From an uncultured Phycisphaerae bacterium (lineage in GTDB: Bacteria > Planctomycetota > Phycisphaerae > Sedimentisphaerales > Anaerohalosphaeraceae), in NCBI GenBank assembly GCA_937995495.1, contig CALKKA010000141.1, forward strand, positions 1-10,894: a stretch of 10,894 nucleotides of DNA. The letters run 5' to 3'. Both the position numbers and the translations under genes were made by a program. Of this stretch, positions 7,008 through 10,894 are shown piece by piece. Numbering within the stretch: position 1 is the first letter of the stretch; each line of letters opens with the position of its first letter. The notes below the pieces were generated by a model, which saw nothing but the letters and a program-made list of their open reading frames with translations, was not told the DNA's origin and searched no databases.

Positions 7008-7040
7008 ACCTTTTAAGTGAACGATTTACAAGGTTTTTTT
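7008..7040 (+). terminator. Rho-independent terminator of the tRNA-Cys transcript
   Basis: ACCTT (7008-7012) pairs with AAGGT (7030-7034). After one T-C mismatch, TAAGT (7014-7018) pairs with ATTTA (7024-7028), including one G-T pair, around the 5-nt loop GAACG. The T-run 7034-7040 follows directly. The stem is AT-rich but its placement 11 nt after the tRNA fits. A first T-run (6997-7002) directly after the acceptor stem could already stop some polymerases. Confidence 0.6.
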
Positions 7041-7177
7041 ATGCCCGTTTTACAGGGTTAAAAGCCATTGCAACTGAGTTGTACCTTTTAAAGTTCTGAT
7101 CCATGGCTCAGACAATCCCGTCTGGATACATACGAAAATCGAACCGCTAAAAGTATTTTCCTATTAAGCAGATTCAA

Positions 7178-7270
7178 CTCATAGGTGTAGTTGAGTCGCC
7201 AACATTACGGTGAGATGGTATTTCTCTCTCACTGGATTTTGGTTACTTCAACGAAAGGTACACCTATGAG
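7178..7270. repeat. 93-nt nested imperfect palindrome at the 3' end of the fadNA operon
   Basis: CTCATAGGTGTA (7178-7189) and TACACCTATGAG (7259-7270) are a perfect 12-bp inverted repeat. Moving inward, GTTGA+GT (7190-7196) pairs with AC+TCAAC (7245-7252) with a single T bulge. CCAA (7199-7202) pairs with TTGG (7239-7242), and GGTGAGA (7209-7215) pairs with TCTCACT (7227-7233) around an 11-nt loop. One strand has a 6-nt bulge, GAAAGG (7253-7258). In the leftward operon it begins 5 nt after the thiolase stop, so it is likely to be the 3' untranslated structure. No strong T-run follows on the minus strand (TTGAATCTGCTTAAT is only mildly T-rich). It may act as a terminator, as an RNA stabiliser, or be a repeated intergenic element. 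No function is certain. Confidence 0.6.
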
Positions 7271-7275
7271 AGCGT

Positions 7276-8460
7276 CTAAGCCGGTACTTCAAACAGCCCC
7301 GCTGCTCCCATACCGCCGCCAATGCACATGGTAACAAGTCCCAGTCCGCCGCCTCTGCGCTTGAGCTCGTGAATCAGCGACAGGGTAAGCTTGGTTCCCG
7401 TCATCCCTAACGGATGCCCCAGTGCGATCGCTCCGCCGTTGACGTTTACTTTATCTTCCGGCAAATTCAGTTCACGAATCACTGCAAGCGACTGGGTCGC
7501 AAACGCTTCATTCAACTCTATCAAATCGATATCGGCTAGGCTCTTTCCCGTCCGCTCCAGCAATTTCGGTATCGCAACAACCGGTCCGATCCCCATCACC
7601 TCCGGGCCAACGCCGTCCACAGCAAACCCTTTAAAGATCGCGATGGGTTTGTACCCCATTGTCTCTGCCTTTTTCCTTTCCATCACCAGCACCGCCGCCG
7701 CTCCATCTGATGTCTGAGAGCTGTTGCCAGCGGTAACTACCCCGCCGGCTTTAAATACGCTTCGCAACTCGGCCAACCGTTGGACCGAACTTCCTTTGCG
7801 AGGACATTCATCCACTTCAAACACGCTATCCTGCTCGATAAAACCGCCCTTTCCGTCCGGCACCTTTCCGCTTAGCCTGATTCCAACAATCTCGTCTTTA
7901 AAGTACCCCTTTTCGATCGCCGCCAAGGCCTTGGAATGACTCTGACAGGAAAACGCGTCGGCATCTTTGCGCGAAATATTATATCTCTGAGCGACATTCT
8001 CAGCGGTGAGCCCCATGTTCAGATAGACATCCGGATAGCTCTGGGCAAGATTGGGGTTTGGTGCAATTCGCGTTGCGTCGTTTAGCGGAACATTGCTCAT
8101 GGATTCTACGCCGCCCGCCATGATCACATCCGCACCGTTTGCGATAATCCGTTCTGACGCCATTGCTATTGTCTGCAAACCCGAAGAACAAAACCGGTTA
8201 ACTGTACATGCCGGCACCCTGATCGGCAATCCTGCGCGGATTGCGATCACTCTGCCCATATTGTTTCCCTGATCCTGCTCCGGACATGAGCATCCGATGA
8301 TCAGGTCTTCTATTTCAGCGGGATCCAGCCCGTCTGTACGCTTGACAACCTCGGCAACGGCTGCCGCTGCCAGGTCGGTCGGCTTTACAAACCGCAATGA
8401 TCCCCTGCCGCTTCTTCCTACGGCCGTTCTTGCTCCGGATACTATCACTGCCTGACGCAT
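7276..8460 (-). CDS. fadA: Acetyl-CoA acyltransferase (3-ketoacyl-CoA thiolase), FadA type
   Basis: A 394-residue thiolase that cleaves 3-ketoacyl-CoA with CoA to give acetyl-CoA and a shortened acyl-CoA, the last step of beta-oxidation. The N-terminus MRQAVIVSGARTAVGR is typical. The nucleophile C91 lies in VNRFCSSGLQ, H349 in GGAIALGHPLGMTG, and the acid/base C379 in CIGGGMGAAG; NEAFA precedes them as expected. Length matches the family. I take ATG at 8458-8460 as the start, because GAGGG (complement of 8466-8470) sits 5 nt before it. A GTG at 8470-8472 in the same frame would overlap that ribosome site and add four residues not seen in thiolases. It follows fadN after 27 nt, so both are on one message. 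A biosynthetic acetoacetyl-CoA thiolase is the alternative, but the FadN partner argues for degradation. Confidence 0.94.
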   Translation of the reverse strand: MRQAVIVSGARTAVGRSGRGSLRFVKPTDLAAAAVAEVVKRTDGLDPAEIEDLIIGCSCPEQDQGNNMGRVIAIRAGLPIRVPACTVNRFCSSGLQTIAMASERIIANGADVIMAGGVESMSNVPLNDATRIAPNPNLAQSYPDVYLNMGLTAENVAQRYNISRKDADAFSCQSHSKALAAIEKGYFKDEIVGIRLSGKVPDGKGGFIEQDSVFEVDECPRKGSSVQRLAELRSVFKAGGVVTAGNSSQTSDGAAAVLVMERKKAETMGYKPIAIFKGFAVDGVGPEVMGIGPVVAIPKLLERTGKSLADIDLIELNEAFATQSLAVIRELNLPEDKVNVNGGAIALGHPLGMTGTKLTLSLIHELKRRGGGLGLVTMCIGGGMGAAGLFEVPA

Positions 8461-8487
8461 GTTATCCCTCACTTTATTACAGCATCT

Positions 8488-10887
8488 TTAATTACGAAGT
8501 GGTTTACCTGTCTTCAATGTATGTGCAATGCGCTCACGCGTCTTTGCCTGCCCGATCAATTCCACAAACACTTCGCGTTCCAGATCAAGCAGATATTGCT
8601 CGCTTACTTTGCTGCCCGCCGGTACATCGCCTCCACAAACAACATATGCTACTTTGTTCATTAAGTATTCGTCGTATTCAGAAATGAAGTTGCCCTGTCT
8701 GAACATATTCATCCGAACCTTAAACTCGGCAATCCCATCCCTGCCCAGCACCGCTATATCATCTCGTTTTAACGGCGGACGATACCCCTGCTCTGACAAC
8801 TGTATCGCACGCTGCTTAGCGCCATATATTAGCGAATCCGCGTTGGCCACGATCTCATCACACTCGGTCAGATAGCCAAGTTTGCGTGCATCGACGGCGT
8901 TGGCAGACTTCTTGCACTGGCAAATCGTCTCCATCCCTGTGTTGACTTTATAAAATGCATTCGCTCCTGAAACACCTTCTATCCAATCACTGCAACACAC
9001 CGTCCATCGCTTACATCCGCCTGCTGCAGGGAGCAAGCCAACGCCCACCTCGACTAAACCGATGTATGTCTCGGGTGCGAACAGCCGCCGATCGCAACTC
9101 ATCGCAACTTCGGTCCCCCCGCCCAAGCACATTCCATGCACCGCACCAACTACTGGAATATGGCAATATTTTAGTTTCATCAGCGCGTCCTGGAAATTGG
9201 CAATGAAACTTTCAATTCCATCTTTTGAGAGCGATGACATCTCTTTCAAGTCCGCACCCAGACAAAAATTACTGCCCTGGTTGCCGACAACCAACCCTCG
9301 ATGATCGCTCTGTACTTTGTCGACGGCTGCATCGATGAATTCGATTACTTCGCTGTTTATCGCATTGGCCTTTGAGCAGAACTCCAGACATAGGATGCCA
9401 TCGCCAAGATCGATGATCGACGCCGTTTTTCCTTGTTTGATGACCTTGTTGGCCTTTTTAAGATGTTCGAGATTGATCACTCTCGCCCGTTTGGGTGCCG
9501 GCTGTAACGACTGACTCGAGGCATCAAAGTATACAGGGCCGTCATTCGAAAATCCATAAAAGCTCGTCTTGCCCGTTTCCAAGAGCAACTGAACCAACGC
9601 CGGAACTTCCCGACCTTCTTGTTTAAAACGATTGGCCACATACTCAACACCAATCGCATCCCACAATTCAAACGGGCCTTTTTGCCAGTTATATCCCCAT
9701 TTCATGGCGTTATCGATGCCGATTATGCTGTCGGATATCTCGGGGACCCTGTCCGCAACATAGCAAAGCATCTTCGACCAAAGCCCCCATGCAAATCGGC
9801 CCACAACATCGTCTGACTGGAAAAGCGCCCGTATCCTGGCTCCAACATCACCTGCTTTTTTGGCCTCTAATAATATCGGCAAGTCCACTTTCGCCGCGGG
9901 ATTGTACTTCAACGTCTCCAGATCCAGCACTTCTATCACACGCTTGCCGGCAGCGTCCTTTGACTTTTTATAAAAACCGCATCCGGTTTTATTGCCCAGC
10001 AAACCCTTTTCAAGCATCTTTGTCAGCAGTGGATTTTCTTTAAAAATGTCCCGCTTTTTATCCTGAGCAAGTGCCTGATAAAGGTTGCTGTTGATATTAA
10101 CCGAAATGTCGATCCCGATAATATCCAACAAACGAAACAGACCGCTTTTAGGTCTTCCGGTTAACGGGCCTATTATCGCATCGACCTGCTCGACCGTCAG
10201 TTTCAGTTCCTGCCCCAACGCAAGCCCTTCGTTGGCATCGAAAAATCCGATCCGATTCGCGATAAAATTAGACGTATCCTTAGCGATAACCACACCCTTA
10301 CCGAGCACTCGCTCCGAAAAATCAGTCATCGCCCCAAACAGCTCTTCGTCGGTTTCTTTGCATGGAATCAATTCCATCAGATGCATATATCGCGGCGGAT
10401 TAAAGAAGTGGCAGATCATCACATCTGACAAAAACTCTGATTTACAGCCTTTAGTTATCTCCTCCAGTGAAATACCCGAAGTGTTGCTGCTGATCACCTG
10501 GCCTTTGCGATGTATTGCCTCTATCTGTTTGAACGTCGACCGTTTGAGTTTGAGGCTCTCCGGCGCCGCTTCGATGATCCAATCGACGTCTGCGAGTTTA
10601 TCAAAATCATCTTCAATGTTGCCGGGTGTGATGAGTTTGGCGTTTGCGGTATCATAAAGCGGCGTTGCCCTGGCTTCGAGCATGGCCGCGACGGCATTTG
10701 TTGTTATGCGATTGCGAACCTGGAGACTTTTAAAATCGAGACCTTTGGCCTTGTCCTCTTCAGTCAGCTCAGATGGAACGATATCCAGAAGTAATACCTT
10801 GATACCGCAGTTTGCCAGATGAGCGGCGATACCGGCTCCCATGGTTCCTGCTCCAATAACGCCGGCTTTTGTGATTGTAAGATGCAT
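8488..10887 (-). CDS. fadN: FadN-type 3-hydroxyacyl-CoA dehydrogenase / enoyl-CoA hydratase
   Basis: A 799-residue bifunctional beta-oxidation protein that hydrates enoyl-CoA and oxidises 3-hydroxyacyl-CoA with NAD. Domain order is dehydrogenase first, as in Bacillus FadN (about 790 residues) and opposite to FadB. The Rossmann motif is VIGAGTMGAG (G12, G14, G17) with D35 for NAD. The catalytic pair is H160 in CHFFNPP and E172 in MELIP. DTSNFIANRIG (about 205-215) opens the C-terminal dehydrogenase domain. From about 490 a crotonase domain follows, with the oxyanion-hole region NFCLGADLKEM and the two catalytic glutamates E593 (GGGTEVAMSCD) and E613 (GLVEVGVG), spaced by 20 residues as in FadB E119/E139. 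Cysteines are frequent just after it (625, 631, 632, 656, 658). ATG 10885-10887 has AGGAAG directly upstream, which is close spacing. The promoter is outside the window. Confidence 0.94.
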   Translation of the reverse strand: MHLTITKAGVIGAGTMGAGIAAHLANCGIKVLLLDIVPSELTEEDKAKGLDFKSLQVRNRITTNAVAAMLEARATPLYDTANAKLITPGNIEDDFDKLADVDWIIEAAPESLKLKRSTFKQIEAIHRKGQVISSNTSGISLEEITKGCKSEFLSDVMICHFFNPPRYMHLMELIPCKETDEELFGAMTDFSERVLGKGVVIAKDTSNFIANRIGFFDANEGLALGQELKLTVEQVDAIIGPLTGRPKSGLFRLLDIIGIDISVNINSNLYQALAQDKKRDIFKENPLLTKMLEKGLLGNKTGCGFYKKSKDAAGKRVIEVLDLETLKYNPAAKVDLPILLEAKKAGDVGARIRALFQSDDVVGRFAWGLWSKMLCYVADRVPEISDSIIGIDNAMKWGYNWQKGPFELWDAIGVEYVANRFKQEGREVPALVQLLLETGKTSFYGFSNDGPVYFDASSQSLQPAPKRARVINLEHLKKANKVIKQGKTASIIDLGDGILCLEFCSKANAINSEVIEFIDAAVDKVQSDHRGLVVGNQGSNFCLGADLKEMSSLSKDGIESFIANFQDALMKLKYCHIPVVGAVHGMCLGGGTEVAMSCDRRLFAPETYIGLVEVGVGLLPAAGGCKRWTVCCSDWIEGVSGANAFYKVNTGMETICQCKKSANAVDARKLGYLTECDEIVANADSLIYGAKQRAIQLSEQGYRPPLKRDDIAVLGRDGIAEFKVRMNMFRQGNFISEYDEYLMNKVAYVVCGGDVPAGSKVSEQYLLDLEREVFVELIGQAKTRERIAHTLKTGKPLRN

Positions 10888-10894
10888 CTTCCTG

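Noticed and set aside
6809..7009. A 66-codon minus-strand ORF across the tRNA, with a peptide containing RRRWDSNPR
   Set aside because: It is the antisense reading of tRNA-Cys and its flanks. This type of peptide is a well-known false call over tRNA genes, and there is no ribosome site.
7103..7150. 15-codon ORF starting MAQTIPSGYIRK in the gap after the tRNA terminator
   Set aside because: It is very short, with no ribosome site, promoter or recognisable motif. Chance is the simplest explanation.
7172..7196. ATTCAAC and GTTGAGT match the RYYYAAC / GTTRRRY core sites of an integron attC
   Set aside because: They are only 11 nt apart, far too close for attC, and there is no integrase or gene cassette nearby. 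The words are explained by the local hairpins.
8461..8472. GTG at 8472 as the thiolase start, adding four residues
   Set aside because: It lies on top of the GAGGG ribosome site of the ATG at 8460, and thiolases normally begin at that ATG.
10085..10657. 190-codon plus-strand ORF inside fadN
   Set aside because: It is an antisense shadow, rich in serine and leucine as expected from the reverse complement of this gene. The fadN frame is supported by its catalytic motifs.

Overview
The window is ordinary bacterial chromosome: seven protein genes (one cut by the left edge, the last starting only 7 bases from the right edge), one tRNA and several short regulatory elements. Base composition and codon use look even throughout. 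I see no insertion sequence, integrase, CRISPR array or rRNA. The organism cannot be named with confidence. The tRNA-Cys gene does not encode CCA, there is a FadN-type beta-oxidation protein (dehydrogenase domain first) and a large SPFH membrane protein. This suggests a diderm or little-cultured bacterial lineage rather than an enteric proteobacterium, but that is only an inference.

Positions 1-4180 read rightward. The tail of an unrecognised protein is followed by a soluble family-2 glycosyltransferase and alanine racemase (alr). The genes are 3 nt apart and then overlap by 4 nt, so they are probably co-translated. A strong sigma70-type promoter starts on the alr stop codon and drives the most unusual gene here. 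This is a 654-residue protein with an N-terminal gamma-glutamylcyclotransferase-like (GGCT/AIG2) domain joined to a large C-terminal region that carries motifs like the amidoligase / glutamate-cysteine ligase fold. The promoter's predicted start of transcription falls on the ATG, so the mRNA may be leaderless.

Positions 4184-6728 read leftward: an SPFH/band-7 (flotillin-like) protein followed after 15 nt by malate dehydrogenase (mdh), with a recognisable promoter and strong ribosome sites. The mdh stop lies only 3 nt from the stop of the convergent fusion gene.

Positions 6729-7275 are intergenic. They hold a GC-containing hairpin, a rightward promoter, tRNA-Cys(GCA), its terminator, and a 93-nt nested imperfect palindrome just beyond the end of the thiolase gene. 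I see nothing I can name between 7041 and 7170.

Positions 7276-10887 read leftward and form a two-gene fatty-acid beta-oxidation operon: FadN-type 3-hydroxyacyl-CoA dehydrogenase / enoyl-CoA hydratase, then a FadA-type thiolase. Together they cover hydration, dehydrogenation and thiolysis. The acyl-CoA dehydrogenase step is not in the window. Malate dehydrogenase would handle oxaloacetate/malate downstream of the acetyl-CoA produced, although it sits in a separate operon.
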